A DNA stretch of 64,000 bases from Halomonas denitrificans (lineage in GTDB: Bacteria > Pseudomonadota > Gammaproteobacteria > Xanthomonadales > Wenzhouxiangellaceae), in NCBI GenBank assembly GCA_019800895.1, contig JAHVKF010000003.1, forward strand, positions 930,001 to 994,000, written 5' to 3'. Of this stretch, positions 28,794 through 37,526 are shown in pieces. Made by a program: the position numbers and the translations under genes. The notes beneath the pieces were generated by a model. It saw only the letters and a program-made list of their open reading frames with translations, was not told the origin of the DNA and did not search any database. The first letter of the stretch is position 1. Each line of letters opens with the position of its first letter.

Positions 28794-30619
28794 GCAAGCG
28801 GTCGGAGGGCGCGGACTTCGACGGCCGGGCGGTCGCGCGCGACCTCGCCCAGGCACCGGGCGTCTACCTGATGCGGGACGGGCAGGGGCGGCCGCTCTAT
28901 GTCGGCAAGGCCCGCAACCTGCGCAAGCGCGTCTCGAGCTACTTCGACCGCCGGGACAAGGGCGCGCGCATCGGGCTAATGGTGTCGAAGATCCGGTCGA
29001 TCGAGGTCAGCATCACGCGGACCGAGGCCGAGGCGCTGCTGCTGGAGAACGAATGGATCAAGGCCCTGCGGCCGCGCTACAACATCAATCTGCGCGACGA
29101 CAAGAGCTATCCCTGGATCCGGTTGACCAGCCACCAGAAGCATCCGCGGATCGGCTTCTACCGGGGCGGGCGGTCTCGACCGGGCGAGTATTTCGGACCG
29201 TTCTCGAGCGCAGGCGCCGTGCGCGAGGCGCTGAACCAGGTCTATCGCCTGTTCGGCGTCCGCCAGTGCCGCGACAGCGTCTTCCGCAACCGTTCGCGGC
29301 CGTGCCTCCAGTACCAGATCAAGCGCTGCACCGCGCCTTGCGTCGGTTTGATCTCCGACGAGGACTACGCCGCCGACGTCCAGGCGGCGCGAGCGTTCCT
29401 GAAGGGCGAGAACGAGAGTGTCGTCGGGCATCTCGGCGAACGCATGCAGCAGGCCTCGCAGGAACTGGATTTCGAGACGGCCGCCTTGCTGCGCGACCGG
29501 ATCCAGGCGATCCGGAAGATCCAGTCCAGCCAGTTCGTCACCGACGGGGCCGAGGAGCTCGACGTGATCGGGCTTGCCGCCGAGGGCGGTACGGTGGCCG
29601 TGCAGGTGGTCGAATTCCGTGGAGGGCGCAACGTCGGCGGCAAGACCTTCTTTCCGGGCAATATCGATGCCGAGGCGCACGAGCCGGAGATCATGGCCGC
29701 GTTTCTGGGCCAGTACTACGCCGAGCGCCAGCCGCCGGCCGAGATCCTTGTCTCGGCGCTGCCCGAAGGCGTGGACGTGCTGACCGAAGCGCTGCGCACG
29801 CGCCGGGAACGTCCGCTGCGGATCGCCCACCGGGTGCGCGGCGAACGACGGCAATGGCTGCAGCTGGCCGAGTCGAACGCGCGTGATGCGCTTCGCCGGC
29901 GCCGCAACGAGCGCGACCAGGTCGGACGAGAGCTGGCCGCGCTGGCCGATCTGCTGCAGCTCGACCAGCCGCCCGCACGCATCGAGTGCTTCGACATCAG
30001 CCACATTTCCGGGACCGAGACCGTGGCGTCCTGCGTGGTCCATACGGACCAGGGGCTGCAGAAGAAGCTCTACCGGTCCTTCAACATCGAGGGCATCACG
30101 CCCGGCGACGACTACGCGGCCATGGACCAGGTCCTGACCCGCCGCTACCGCAGGGTCCTGGACGACGAGCCCGACCGCATTCCCGAACTGGTCCTGATCG
30201 ACGGTGGGCGCGGTCAGTCGGACCGGGCCAGGGCGGTCCTGGCCGACCTGGGCCTGGACGCGGTACCCGTGGTCGGTATCGCCAAGGGGCCCGCACGTCG
30301 CTCGGGCTACGAGACCTGGGTGCTGGCCGGCCGCGAAGTGGCGCCCGGGCCGCATCACCCCGCATCGCTGCTTGCCCAGCGGATTCGCGACGAGGCGCAC
30401 CGCTTCGCGGTCAAGGGCCATCGCCGGCGCCGTCAGAAACGGGCCCAGGCTTCGCCGCTGGAAGCGATTCCCGGCATCGGACCGAAGCGCCGCCAGCAAT
30501 TGCTCAATCACTTCGGCGGGTTGAAGGGCGTTCGGGCCGCCGGCGTGGAGGAACTGATGCGGGTCGACGGCATCAACGCACAGCTGGCCGAATCGATCTA
30601 TCGCCACCTGCGCGGCTGA
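28790..30619 (+). CDS. uvrC: Excinuclease ABC subunit UvrC
   Basis: Makes both incisions in nucleotide excision repair. 609 residues, normal length. Order: GIY-YIG nuclease (GVYLMRDGQGRPLYVGKARN, residues ~20-100), a Cys-rich region (CLQYQIKRCTAPCVG), UVR motif, the RNase H-like 5' nuclease with catalytic Asp in IECFDISHISGT and VLIDGGRGQ, and C-terminal helix-hairpin-helix repeats (LEAIPGIGPKRRQQLLNHFGG). Overlaps the phosphatase by four bases; pgsA follows, a widely conserved uvrC-pgsA pair. Confidence 0.97.
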   Translation: MSKRSEGADFDGRAVARDLAQAPGVYLMRDGQGRPLYVGKARNLRKRVSSYFDRRDKGARIGLMVSKIRSIEVSITRTEAEALLLENEWIKALRPRYNINLRDDKSYPWIRLTSHQKHPRIGFYRGGRSRPGEYFGPFSSAGAVREALNQVYRLFGVRQCRDSVFRNRSRPCLQYQIKRCTAPCVGLISDEDYAADVQAARAFLKGENESVVGHLGERMQQASQELDFETAALLRDRIQAIRKIQSSQFVTDGAEELDVIGLAAEGGTVAVQVVEFRGGRNVGGKTFFPGNIDAEAHEPEIMAAFLGQYYAERQPPAEILVSALPEGVDVLTEALRTRRERPLRIAHRVRGERRQWLQLAESNARDALRRRRNERDQVGRELAALADLLQLDQPPARIECFDISHISGTETVASCVVHTDQGLQKKLYRSFNIEGITPGDDYAAMDQVLTRRYRRVLDDEPDRIPELVLIDGGRGQSDRARAVLADLGLDAVPVVGIAKGPARRSGYETWVLAGREVAPGPHHPASLLAQRIRDEAHRFAVKGHRRRRQKRAQASPLEAIPGIGPKRRQQLLNHFGGLKGVRAAGVEELMRVDGINAQLAESIYRHLRG

Positions 30620-30687
30620 TCCACGGCATCTGCGCGCTTGAAGCGCGTACCATACGAGTCCTGACGTTCGATCCGGCGGCCGCGACC

Positions 30688-31251
30688 TTGACCCTGAACC
30701 TTCCCACCGTCCTGACACTGCTTCGCATCGTGGTGATCCCGGTGCTGGTCCTGTTCTTCTACCTCCCGCAGGGCTGGTCGAACGAAGTCGTTGTCGGACT
30801 GTTCATCGCCGCCGGCATCACCGACTGGGCCGACGGCTGGATCGCGCGTCGCTACCGCCTGACCAGTCCCTTCGGAGCCTTCCTCGATCCGGTGGCCGAC
30901 AAGTTGCTGGTGGCCGTGGCGCTGGTCCTCATCGTTCAGCGCCATCCGGAAACCCTGCTGGCGCTCGGAGCGGCCATCATCCTCGGTCGGGAGATCACGA
31001 TTTCCGCGCTCCGCGAGTGGATGGCGGAAATCGGCCAGCGGGCGAAGGTGAAGGTCTCCGGCGTCGGAAAGTCCAAGACGATCTTCCAGATGGTCGCGAT
31101 CGGATTTCTCCTGTACGGCGAGCCGCTGCTCGGCCTGCCGGTGATGGACATTGGCCGTGTGCTGCTGGTGATCGCGGCGGTGTTGACGATCTGGTCGATG
31201 GTGATCTACCTCCGATCGGCATGGCCGGCCATCACGTCCGAGCGCCCGTGA
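30688..31251 (+). CDS. pgsA: CDP-diacylglycerol--glycerol-3-phosphate 3-phosphatidyltransferase PgsA
   Basis: First step of phosphatidylglycerol synthesis in the inner membrane. The CDP-alcohol phosphotransferase signature is complete: DWADGWIARRY followed by GAFLDPVADK. Several membrane helices span the 187 residues. The frame is open far upstream through uvrC, but the family begins with TLNLPTVLTLLRI, and the only plausible initiation codon there is TTG at 30688, which gives the usual length; no strong ribosome site is visible. The stop codon lies inside the left arm of a long inverted repeat. Confidence 0.93.
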   Translation: MTLNLPTVLTLLRIVVIPVLVLFFYLPQGWSNEVVVGLFIAAGITDWADGWIARRYRLTSPFGAFLDPVADKLLVAVALVLIVQRHPETLLALGAAIILGREITISALREWMAEIGQRAKVKVSGVGKSKTIFQMVAIGFLLYGEPLLGLPVMDIGRVLLVIAAVLTIWSMVIYLRSAWPAITSERP

Positions 31252-31359
31252 GCGCGTTCGTGTCGGCGTCCGGCGGTACTCGGGTTCCTCACGCACCTGC
31301 AGTGCGCTCCGGACTCCTGCGTTCCGGCGGCCACCGACACGAACGCGCTCACGGACGCT
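31241..31359. repeat. Long inverted repeat overlapping the pgsA 3' end
   Basis: Left arm 31241-31266 and right arm 31334-31359 pair over 26 bp with one mismatch (core TGAGCGCGTTCGTGTCGG / CCGACACGAACGCGCTCA). The left arm contains the last pgsA codons and stop. The 67-bp interior holds copy R1 of a dispersed repeat. A pgsA transcript would end in a very stable stem, so it may serve as a terminator or a 3' stabiliser. Confidence 0.8.
31271..31339 (+). repeat. Dispersed repeat copy R1
   Basis: Contains GGCGGTACTCGGGTTCCTCA, then AGTGCGCTCCGGACTCCTGCG, then TTCCGGCGGCCACCGAC. The same succession of blocks appears at 31389, 38351 and in each unit of the 45681-46215 tandem array, with substitutions but constant order and spacing. 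Confidence 0.75.
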
Positions 31360-31388
31360 CGGTTTGTGACGGCATCGTAGGAACGTGG

Positions 31389-31450
31389 CGGCTCGGCGGT
31401 ACTCGGGTTCCTCACGAACCTGGAGTGCGCCGCGGGCTCCTGCGTGAAGC
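31389..31450 (+). repeat. Dispersed repeat copy R2
   Basis: Second copy 118 bp after R1, same orientation: GGCGGTACTCGGGTTCCTCA followed by AGTGCGCCGCGGGCTCCTGCG. The 3' block TTCCGGCGG seen in R1 is missing. Confidence 0.7.
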
Positions 31451-31453
31451 CTT

Positions 31454-31483
31454 CCCCGGGCCCCGATCCGGGGCGGCCCGGGG
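31454..31483. terminator. G/C hairpin
   Basis: CCCCGGGCCCCG - ATC - CGGGGCGGCCCGGGG forms a near-perfect stem with a two-base bulge. It has no T-run, so it may be only a structural element. It lies about 200 bp past pgsA and 80 bp before the methyltransferase gene. Confidence 0.4.
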
Positions 31484-31562
31484 CCGCTCGCGACGAATTC
31501 TCGAGCAGCAATTTGTCGAATTGATCGGCGCTGTTGTTCCCGCAATCCGATAAGGCACAGAC

Positions 31563-32381
31563 ATGGCGAAAGCGAAGAAGAGCAGGCGGACGATGGCGGA
31601 GCAGGCCGATCGGCACGCGCTGTACGAAGCCAGCGTGCAGGACCCGGAATCGGAGATGGAGTTCGTCTCCGAGACCTTCGAGACGCTGACCGGGCGGCCG
31701 CTGAAGGTCATCCGGGAGGACTTCTGCGGTACGGCGAACACGTCGGCCTACTGGGTCGGCCAGGGGGAGGATCACCGGGCGATCGGTGTCGACCTCGACC
31801 GGCCGACGCTCGACTGGGGGAGGGCTCGCCACCTGGCGAGACTCGACGACGCGCAGCGCGCGCGCATCGAACTGGTCGAGGCCGACGTGCTCGAAGTCGA
31901 TACGCCGCCGGTCGATGCGGTACTGGCGATGAACTTCAGCTACTACCTGTTCACGACCCGCGAGCGGCTCCGGACCTACTTCGAGCGCGCACGCGCGGCG
32001 CTGACCGACGACGGCATCCTCTTTCTCGACGCCTTCGGCGGCTACGAGGCCCACCAGGAACTCGAGGAGCGCACGGAGCACGACGAGTTCACCTACGTCT
32101 GGGACCAGGCCGCATTCAACCCGATCGACCAGCACATGACCTGCCGGATCCATTTCGAGTTTCCCGACGGCTCGGAACTTCACGACGCCTTCGTGTACCA
32201 CTGGCGGCTCTGGACGCTGCCGGAGGTCCGCGAGTTGCTGCTGGAGGCCGGATTCTCTTCCGCCGAGGTGTACTGGGAAGGGACCGACGAAGAGACCGGA
32301 GAGGGCGACGGCATCTACACCGCCAGCGAACAGGGCGATGCGGACGCGGGCTGGATCGCCTATCTCGTCGCCCGCCGCTGA
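31563..32381 (+). CDS. Class I SAM-dependent methyltransferase, substrate unknown
   Basis: 272 residues. A Rossmann-type SAM-binding core is visible: REDFCGTANTSAYWV (motif I region), GVDLDRPTLDWG with the acidic residue at the end of beta-2, LVEADVLEVDTPPVDAVLAMNFSYYLF (motifs II-III) and ALTDDGILFLDAFGGYEAH (post-motif). The C-terminal half ends with an acidic stretch. It stands alone on the plus strand, convergent with the PhnD-like gene, so context gives no substrate. RBS is weak. Confidence 0.85.
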   Translation: MAKAKKSRRTMAEQADRHALYEASVQDPESEMEFVSETFETLTGRPLKVIREDFCGTANTSAYWVGQGEDHRAIGVDLDRPTLDWGRARHLARLDDAQRARIELVEADVLEVDTPPVDAVLAMNFSYYLFTTRERLRTYFERARAALTDDGILFLDAFGGYEAHQELEERTEHDEFTYVWDQAAFNPIDQHMTCRIHFEFPDGSELHDAFVYHWRLWTLPEVRELLLEAGFSSAEVYWEGTDEETGEGDGIYTASEQGDADAGWIAYLVARR

Positions 32382-32410
32382 CGGCAGGTCATCGCGGCAG
32401 GAATTGCAAA

Positions 32411-32431
32411 CGGCGGCCGATCGGGCCGCCG
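32411..32431. terminator. Bidirectional hairpin between convergent genes
   Basis: CGGCGGCC - GATCG - GGCCGCCG forms an 8-bp stem of G-C pairs located 30 bp after the methyltransferase stop and 52 bp beyond the end of the opposite-strand gene. On the minus strand it is followed by TTTGC, on the plus strand by TCTTGCGTCT, so termination in either direction is plausible. Confidence 0.6.
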
Positions 32432-32482
32432 TCTTGCGTCTGTCGTGTTCCGTTCTCTTGATCGAGATCCGGCGCTGCGCTT

Positions 32483-33457
32483 CTACAGCGAGAAGATGTT
32501 GTCGAGCCAGGCGTCGAGGTCGCGATAGTCGGCCGGATCGGCTTCGACGAACTGGTCGACGTCGAGCTCGAACAGCGCGGCATGGTAGTCCGAATTCTCG
32601 TGCAGCGAGATCATCGCCTGCGTTACCGCATCGCGAACGCTCTCGGGAACCGAGGGGGCGGCCGAGAGCGTCAGGCCGGGAATCTCTTCCGAGGTCGCGA
32701 TCGTGATCAGGTTCGGATACTTTTCGGCGATCGACTGCGGCACGATGGCCGCATCGGCCTCCATCGAAAACACGATTTCCACCGCATCCAGCCAGGAGGT
32801 CGCGTTGGACAGCACCACCGGCTGTTGCAGCGGGTTCTCGTACCAGTCGGTCAGGATCAGGAACCCGAGGCTCGGCGACGGCAGCGTCGAAACGCGCTTG
32901 CCGACGAACTCCGCCAGAGTCGGTTCCATGCTTGCGTTGCTGGCCAGCAAGGAGAAAGAGACCGGGCGAGAAGTCGTGACCAGCGGCACGTAGCCGAAGT
33001 TGTTCCTTCGGAATGCCGCCATGTGGGCATCTTCCAGCACGAGCGGGGCCGCGTCGTTGCGGCGGGCCTCCAGCCAGTAGCGGTGGAAATTGCGTACCGT
33101 GGTCAGCCGGAGATCCAGACCCGTTTCGGCCCGGAGGTAGTCGACCAGCGGCTGGTAGACCAGCTCGGCCTGGTCGGGCAGGTAGACGGGGTTGACCAGG
33201 ATCTCGATCGGTCCTGTCATTTCCTGCACGGTCACGTCCTCGGCGCCTCCGCTTTCGTCGGTGTTGGCGGCGCTACCGTCCTCCTGGGCCGCCGCAGGCC
33301 CGGCGGCCAGCGCCAGCACGAGCAGGCAGAGCAGCAGCCAGGCCCGGGCAAGCGGGCTCGGCGCGGAATCCGCGGTTGCTTGGAATCGGGAGTCGATGGG
33401 CGCGTCGGTCGTCGAGGCCGGCGCGGAGCGCAGCGTTCCGTTGGTCGGATGGTTCAT
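32483..33457 (-). CDS. PhnD/SsuA-like periplasmic substrate-binding protein
   Basis: 324 residues. A long polar N-region (about 36 residues) precedes a hydrophobic segment (AWLLLCLLVLALAAGPAAAQ) ending in a likely signal peptidase site. The mature part resembles phosphate/phosphonate-binding PhnD-type proteins: ILVNPVYLPDQAELVYQPLVDYL (residues ~85-110), LEDAHMAAFRRN, VSTLPSPSLGFLILTDWYE and AVEIVFSMEADAAIVPQSIAEK. No transporter permease or ATPase is adjacent, so it may serve as a sensor or act with a transporter elsewhere. Ligand unknown. Confidence 0.78.
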   Translation of the reverse strand: MNHPTNGTLRSAPASTTDAPIDSRFQATADSAPSPLARAWLLLCLLVLALAAGPAAAQEDGSAANTDESGGAEDVTVQEMTGPIEILVNPVYLPDQAELVYQPLVDYLRAETGLDLRLTTVRNFHRYWLEARRNDAAPLVLEDAHMAAFRRNNFGYVPLVTTSRPVSFSLLASNASMEPTLAEFVGKRVSTLPSPSLGFLILTDWYENPLQQPVVLSNATSWLDAVEIVFSMEADAAIVPQSIAEKYPNLITIATSEEIPGLTLSAAPSVPESVRDAVTQAMISLHENSDYHAALFELDVDQFVEADPADYRDLDAWLDNIFSL

Positions 33458-33620
33458 TGGTGTCTACCCCAGCGCAGATTCTTTTTTCGCAGTTTTCAGT
33501 CGAGCAGGTGGCTCCAGCGTGCTGATTGAAAATGCAATTTATGGACCAGATAGTAGCATAGTGTGATGTATTTCAACCTCGGTGAACGTCCTTGTGGGGC
33601 GTCTCTCGACGACAGGCCGA

Positions 33621-34415
33621 TCAGGCCGCGAACGGCACGACGGCAAGGCCCGTATGCTCGGTCGGGGCCTCCGGATCGGCCACCGCGTACAGCACCGTGC
33701 CTTCGAGCTCTTCGACCGCGACCGTGGCTCCCGGTTCTGGCGGATCGCCCGGACCACGGAAGGCGGCGACGGTCCGCGTGACGCGACCCCGATAGCGCAC
33801 CCGTGCGACGACTTCCTGGCCGGGCCAGCAACCCTTGCGATAGGACAGGCCGCCGAGCTCCTCGAGCTTCAGCATCTGGGGCAGGAAGCGGCCGGCCGTC
33901 GCCGGCAGGATCCACGCGATCCCGTGCCGGATATCCTCGGCCAGCCAGGCCGCCCAGTCCGGCGGGGTGCTCGCAGTCCCGGGAATCAGCGAACGCGTCG
34001 CGTCGAACGACAGCGGCCAGCCGTCGGCGTGGCTCGAGTCGATCGGACCTGCGTCGGAAATCGTCACATTGCGACCGATCTGATACATCCGAAGCCGCCG
34101 GACCACGTCGTCGGCCAGGCGATCGGGAACGGCGATCTGCACGCCCGCATCGTCGATCGCGAGCAACATCAGCGTCAGCGTCCTTCCCTTGGCGTCGCAC
34201 CACGCGGCGGGTGTCCACAATCGGGGGTTCAACGTGTCGACATCGAGGGTGAACTGGGCCTGCGCGAAGTCGACGGCATCGACCCCGCCCAGCGCAATGC
34301 TGCGCAGCGCGAAGGGCGCGTCCGTCGCTCTCGGGTCACCGGCTGCCTGGGCGGGCTCGGGGTCCCTCGATCGGTCGATCGAATCGCTGCTGCTGGGCTT
34401 CCGTTCGCGGTGCAT
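33621..34415 (-). CDS. ygfZ: Folate-binding protein YgfZ
   Basis: Tetrahydrofolate-dependent protein that supports Fe-S enzymes such as MiaB. About 264 residues. The diagnostic motif K-G-C-[WY]-x-G-Q-E is present as RKGCWPGQEVVAR (near residue 200), with the N-terminal AQAQFTLDVDTL matching the GcvT-like fold. An in-frame GTG at 34433 would add six residues; ATG 34415 is chosen because GGATG lies upstream of it. Divergent from an SDHAF4-type gene in front of sdhCDAB, while in E. coli ygfZ neighbours sdhE and ygfX, so the link to succinate dehydrogenase maturation is conserved. Confidence 0.92.
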   Translation of the reverse strand: MHRERKPSSSDSIDRSRDPEPAQAAGDPRATDAPFALRSIALGGVDAVDFAQAQFTLDVDTLNPRLWTPAAWCDAKGRTLTLMLLAIDDAGVQIAVPDRLADDVVRRLRMYQIGRNVTISDAGPIDSSHADGWPLSFDATRSLIPGTASTPPDWAAWLAEDIRHGIAWILPATAGRFLPQMLKLEELGGLSYRKGCWPGQEVVARVRYRGRVTRTVAAFRGPGDPPEPGATVAVEELEGTVLYAVADPEAPTEHTGLAVVPFAA

Positions 34416-34455
34416 CTGACGACATCCAATCACGTGTTGAAGTTAGAATACAGAC

Positions 34456-34728
34456 ATGTCCAATCACGCAAGAGTTTCACGCCGTCGCGACCGAAGCGAA
34501 CCGATGCCGGCAGGGGAGGCCGACGTCGGCGGGGCGAGCCCGCGGGCCGACGATTCCGTTGCCGGGGGCGAATCCGTTCAGGGCTCTTTGGAGCGAACGG
34601 GTCACCCGGCCGGCGATGTGTCTCATGGACAACCCGAACCTGGGCCGACGGAGATCGGCGGGCGCAAGGGACCGGACCCGGTGCGCTACGGCGACTGGGA
34701 AAAGAACGGTCGTTGCATCGACTTCTGA
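34456..34728 (+). CDS. DUF1674 / SDHAF4-type succinate dehydrogenase assembly factor
   Basis: 90 residues. The C-terminal 28 residues carry the DUF1674 signature EIGGRKGPDPVRYGDWEKNG, closing with GRCIDF. The family includes SDHAF4, which binds flavinylated SdhA during complex II assembly. The first ~60 residues are polar and disordered. It lies 123 bp upstream of sdhC, in the same direction, which fits the role. An ATG at 34504 is an alternative start; a TAGAAT sequence at 34444-34449 would put transcription start very close to the first ATG. Confidence 0.88.
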   Translation: MSNHARVSRRRDRSEPMPAGEADVGGASPRADDSVAGGESVQGSLERTGHPAGDVSHGQPEPGPTEIGGRKGPDPVRYGDWEKNGRCIDF

Positions 34729-34851
34729 CCGCTACGACCGGCGCGTCACCACGATTCCGCCCCGGCGTCGGTACACTCGTTCGCGATTCGCGTCACCGGC
34801 CGGTTCCGGAACGGTGACCATCCAACCAAATATCAACCACGGCAGGCCAGC

Positions 34852-35277
34852 ATGAGCACACGCACCTCCGACGATCAACGACCGCTTTCACCGCACCTCC
34901 AGATCTACCGTTGGGAGTGGACCATGGCGGGCTCGATCCTCCACCGGATTTCCGGGCTTCTCCTTTCCGCCGGCATGGTGCTGGTGACCGTCTGGCTGGT
35001 TGCCCTGGCCGCAGGGCCGGACGCCTTCGGTCGGGTGCAGGGCGTGCTCGCGACACCGGTCGCCATCGCGTTGCTGGTCGGATGGACTCTTGCGCTGTTC
35101 TATCACCTGCTCAACGGCATCCGCCACCTGTTCTGGGACGCCGGCATGATGCTCGATCTCGGGCCGGCCCGGGCGTCGGCGATCGCGGTCGCCGTGACCG
35201 CCCTGGTCCTGACCGCGGTCGTCTGGCTGGTGCCGATGATCGCGACCGCGGCGGCAGCCCCCGGGGGTGTGCAATGA
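34852..35277 (+). CDS. sdhC: Succinate dehydrogenase cytochrome b556 subunit SdhC
   Basis: Membrane anchor of complex II. 141 residues: N-terminal RPLSPHLQIYRWEWTMAGSI, the quinone-site pattern SILHRISGLLL and the heme ligand region FYHLLNGIRHLFWDAG, with three membrane helices. Its last bases overlap sdhD (ATGA). First gene of a complete sdhCDAB operon. Confidence 0.97.
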   Translation: MSTRTSDDQRPLSPHLQIYRWEWTMAGSILHRISGLLLSAGMVLVTVWLVALAAGPDAFGRVQGVLATPVAIALLVGWTLALFYHLLNGIRHLFWDAGMMLDLGPARASAIAVAVTALVLTAVVWLVPMIATAAAAPGGVQ

Positions 35278-35657
35278 AGTCCCTGCGAAACCCGCTTGCC
35301 AACGCGCACAACCATGGCGCCGCCGGTGAGGGCGTCGATCACTGGTGGTCGCAGCGCTTCAGCGCGATTCTGCTGGTGCCTCTGACCCTCTGGCTCGTCT
35401 GGGCGCTGTCCGTGCTCTCCGGTTCCGATTTCGAAGCGGCCCGCGAGTGGCTCGCCGCGCCCTGGAACACGGCGATGGCGATCCTGTTCGTCGTCGCATC
35501 GTTCTATCACGGCCGGCTCGGACTGCAGGTCGTCATCGAGGACTACGTGCATCACCGACCAACCGAAATGGTGCTCCACCTGTCGGTGTCGATCGGCGCG
35601 ATCGTCGGCGGCCTGTTGTCGATCATCGCGCTGCTGAACATCGCGTTCGCCAGCTGA
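35274..35657 (+). CDS. sdhD: Succinate dehydrogenase hydrophobic anchor subunit SdhD
   Basis: Second membrane anchor of complex II. 127 residues: [20 protein letters not shown] then three helices; heme-ligand His in [19 protein letters not shown]. The long frame before the ATG overlaps sdhC out of phase and is not part of the gene. Overlaps sdhC by four bases. Confidence 0.96.
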   Translation: MKSLRNPLANAHNHGAAGEGVDHWWSQRFSAILLVPLTLWLVWALSVLSGSDFEAAREWLAAPWNTAMAILFVVASFYHGRLGLQVVIEDYVHHRPTEMVLHLSVSIGAIVGGLLSIIALLNIAFAS

Positions 35658-35683
35658 TACGAACAAGGATTTCCCGAAACCAG

Positions 35684-37474
35684 ATGTCTACCAACTACGA
35701 GATCGAAACGCACGAGTACGACGTGGTCGTCGTCGGCGCCGGCGGTGCAGGCCTGAGGGCCACCATGGGGCTGGCCGCGACCGGGTTGAACACGGCCTGC
35801 GTGACCAAGGTGTTTCCGACCCGGTCGCACACGGTTGCGGCCCAGGGCGGCATGAGCGCCGCGCTGGGGAACATGGGCGAAGACGACTGGCGCTGGCACA
35901 TGTACGACACCATCAAGGGGTCGGACTGGCTCGGCGACCAGGACGCGATCGAGTACATGTGCCGCGAGGCCATTCCTTCCGTGATCGAGCTGGAGCACTT
36001 CGGCGTGCCGTTCTCGCGGACCGAGGAAGGAAAGATCTACCAGCGGCCCTTCGGCGGCATGACGACGCACTTCGGCGAAGGCACCGCGCAGCGGACCTGC
36101 GCTGCGGCCGACCGGACGGGGCACGCCATCCTGCACACGTTGTACCAGCAGTCCCTGAAGCATGACGCGCAGTTCTTCATCGAGTACTTCGCGATCGACC
36201 TGATCATGGATGAAGAGGGCGCTTGCCGGGGCGTGCTTGCCTGGGACCTTGCCACCGGCAAGCTCCACGTGTTCCGCGCGCACTCGGTGATCCTCGCGAC
36301 CGGCGGCTACGGCCGCGCCTACCTGTCGGCAACCTCGGCGCACACCTGCACCGGTGACGGCAACGGCATGGTGCTGCGAGCCGGGCTGCCGCTCCAGGAC
36401 ATGGAGTTCGTCCAGTTCCATCCCACCGGGGTCTACGGTGCGGGCTGCCTGATCACCGAGGGCGTCCGGGGCGAGGGGGGCTACCTGACCAATTCCGAGG
36501 GCGAAAGGTTCATGGAGCGCTACGCGCCGAACGCCAAGGACCTCGCCTCGCGCGACGTGGTGTCCCGGTCCATGACGATCGAGATCCGCGAAGGTCGAGG
36601 CGTCGGCGAGAACAAGGACCATATCCACCTCAACCTGCAGCATCTCGGTCCGGAGGTCATCAACGAGCGCCTGCCTGGGATCGCGGAGACCGCCCGCATC
36701 TTTGCCGGGGTCGACGTGACCAAGGAGCCGATTCCGGTTCTCCCGACGGTGCACTACAACATGGGCGGCATCCCGACCAACTACCACGGCGAAGTGGTCA
36801 CTCTGAAGGACGGCGACCCCGATGCGGTCGTCCCGGGCCTGTTCGCGATCGGCGAAGCCGGATGCGTTTCCGTCCACGGCGCGAACCGACTGGGCTCGAA
36901 CTCGCTGCTGGACCTGATCGTGTTCGGGCGAGCCGTGGCCAAGCGCTGCGCGGCGACCATGAAGCCCGACCAGCCGCACAAGACCCTGTCCAAGGACATC
37001 GTCGACGGTCTCATCGGCGAGTTCGACAGAATCCGGCACGCCGACGGCAGTTCGTCCACGGCGGAAATCCGCGACCGCATGCAGCGCACGATGCAGGACG
37101 ACGCCGCGGTGTTCCGGACCGACAAGACGCTGGCCGAGGGCCTGGAAAAGATCCGGGCGATCAACGCGTCCTTCGACGACGTGAAGGTCAGCGACCGCGG
37201 GATGATCTGGAACTCGGACCTGGTCGAAACGCTGGAGCTTCGCAATCTGCTGGGCAACGCGGTCAGCACGATCGCCTCGGCCGAGAACCGCAAGGAGAGC
37301 CGGGGAGCCCACGCCCAGGAAGACCATCCGGATCGCGACGACGAGAACTGGATGAAGCACTCGCTGATCTGGCTGGACGACAAGGGCGAGTCGAAGATCG
37401 ACTATCGGCCGGTGCATATGTACACGCTGTCCGACGACGTCGATGTGATCCCGCCGAAGAAGCGCACCTACTGA
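35684..37474 (+). CDS. sdhA: Succinate dehydrogenase flavoprotein subunit SdhA
   Basis: Oxidises succinate to fumarate with covalent FAD. 596 residues. FAD-binding [17 protein letters not shown] near residue 15, flavin-linking His in [12 protein letters not shown], active-site region [10 protein letters not shown] and [12 protein letters not shown], and [20 protein letters not shown]-terminal domain ends in the typical ...ISPKKRTY-like sequence (IPPKKRTY). Start at the ATG 27 bp after sdhD. Confidence 0.98.
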   Translation: MSTNYEIETHEYDVVVVGAGGAGLRATMGLAATGLNTACVTKVFPTRSHTVAAQGGMSAALGNMGEDDWRWHMYDTIKGSDWLGDQDAIEYMCREAIPSVIELEHFGVPFSRTEEGKIYQRPFGGMTTHFGEGTAQRTCAAADRTGHAILHTLYQQSLKHDAQFFIEYFAIDLIMDEEGACRGVLAWDLATGKLHVFRAHSVILATGGYGRAYLSATSAHTCTGDGNGMVLRAGLPLQDMEFVQFHPTGVYGAGCLITEGVRGEGGYLTNSEGERFMERYAPNAKDLASRDVVSRSMTIEIREGRGVGENKDHIHLNLQHLGPEVINERLPGIAETARIFAGVDVTKEPIPVLPTVHYNMGGIPTNYHGEVVTLKDGDPDAVVPGLFAIGEAGCVSVHGANRLGSNSLLDLIVFGRAVAKRCAATMKPDQPHKTLSKDIVDGLIGEFDRIRHADGSSSTAEIRDRMQRTMQDDAAVFRTDKTLAEGLEKIRAINASFDDVKVSDRGMIWNSDLVETLELRNLLGNAVSTIASAENRKESRGAHAQEDHPDRDDENWMKHSLIWLDDKGESKIDYRPVHMYTLSDDVDVIPPKKRTY

Positions 37475-37526
37475 CTCGAGCCGGCGGCGATCTGCCGGCG
37501 ATACCGAACGAAACGGAACCGATCCC

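Larger units (their letters stand above)
31252..31562. other. Repeat-rich intergenic region between pgsA and a methyltransferase gene
   Basis: Gene-free, 311 bp. It holds the right part of the inverted repeat, two copies of a dispersed repeat (31271-31339 and 31389-31450, both with GGCGGTACTCGGGTTCCTCA and a downstream CTCCTGCGT), and a G/C hairpin at 31454-31483. I see no tRNA here, although the locus after uvrC-pgsA often carries tRNAs in related bacteria. Confidence 0.75.
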
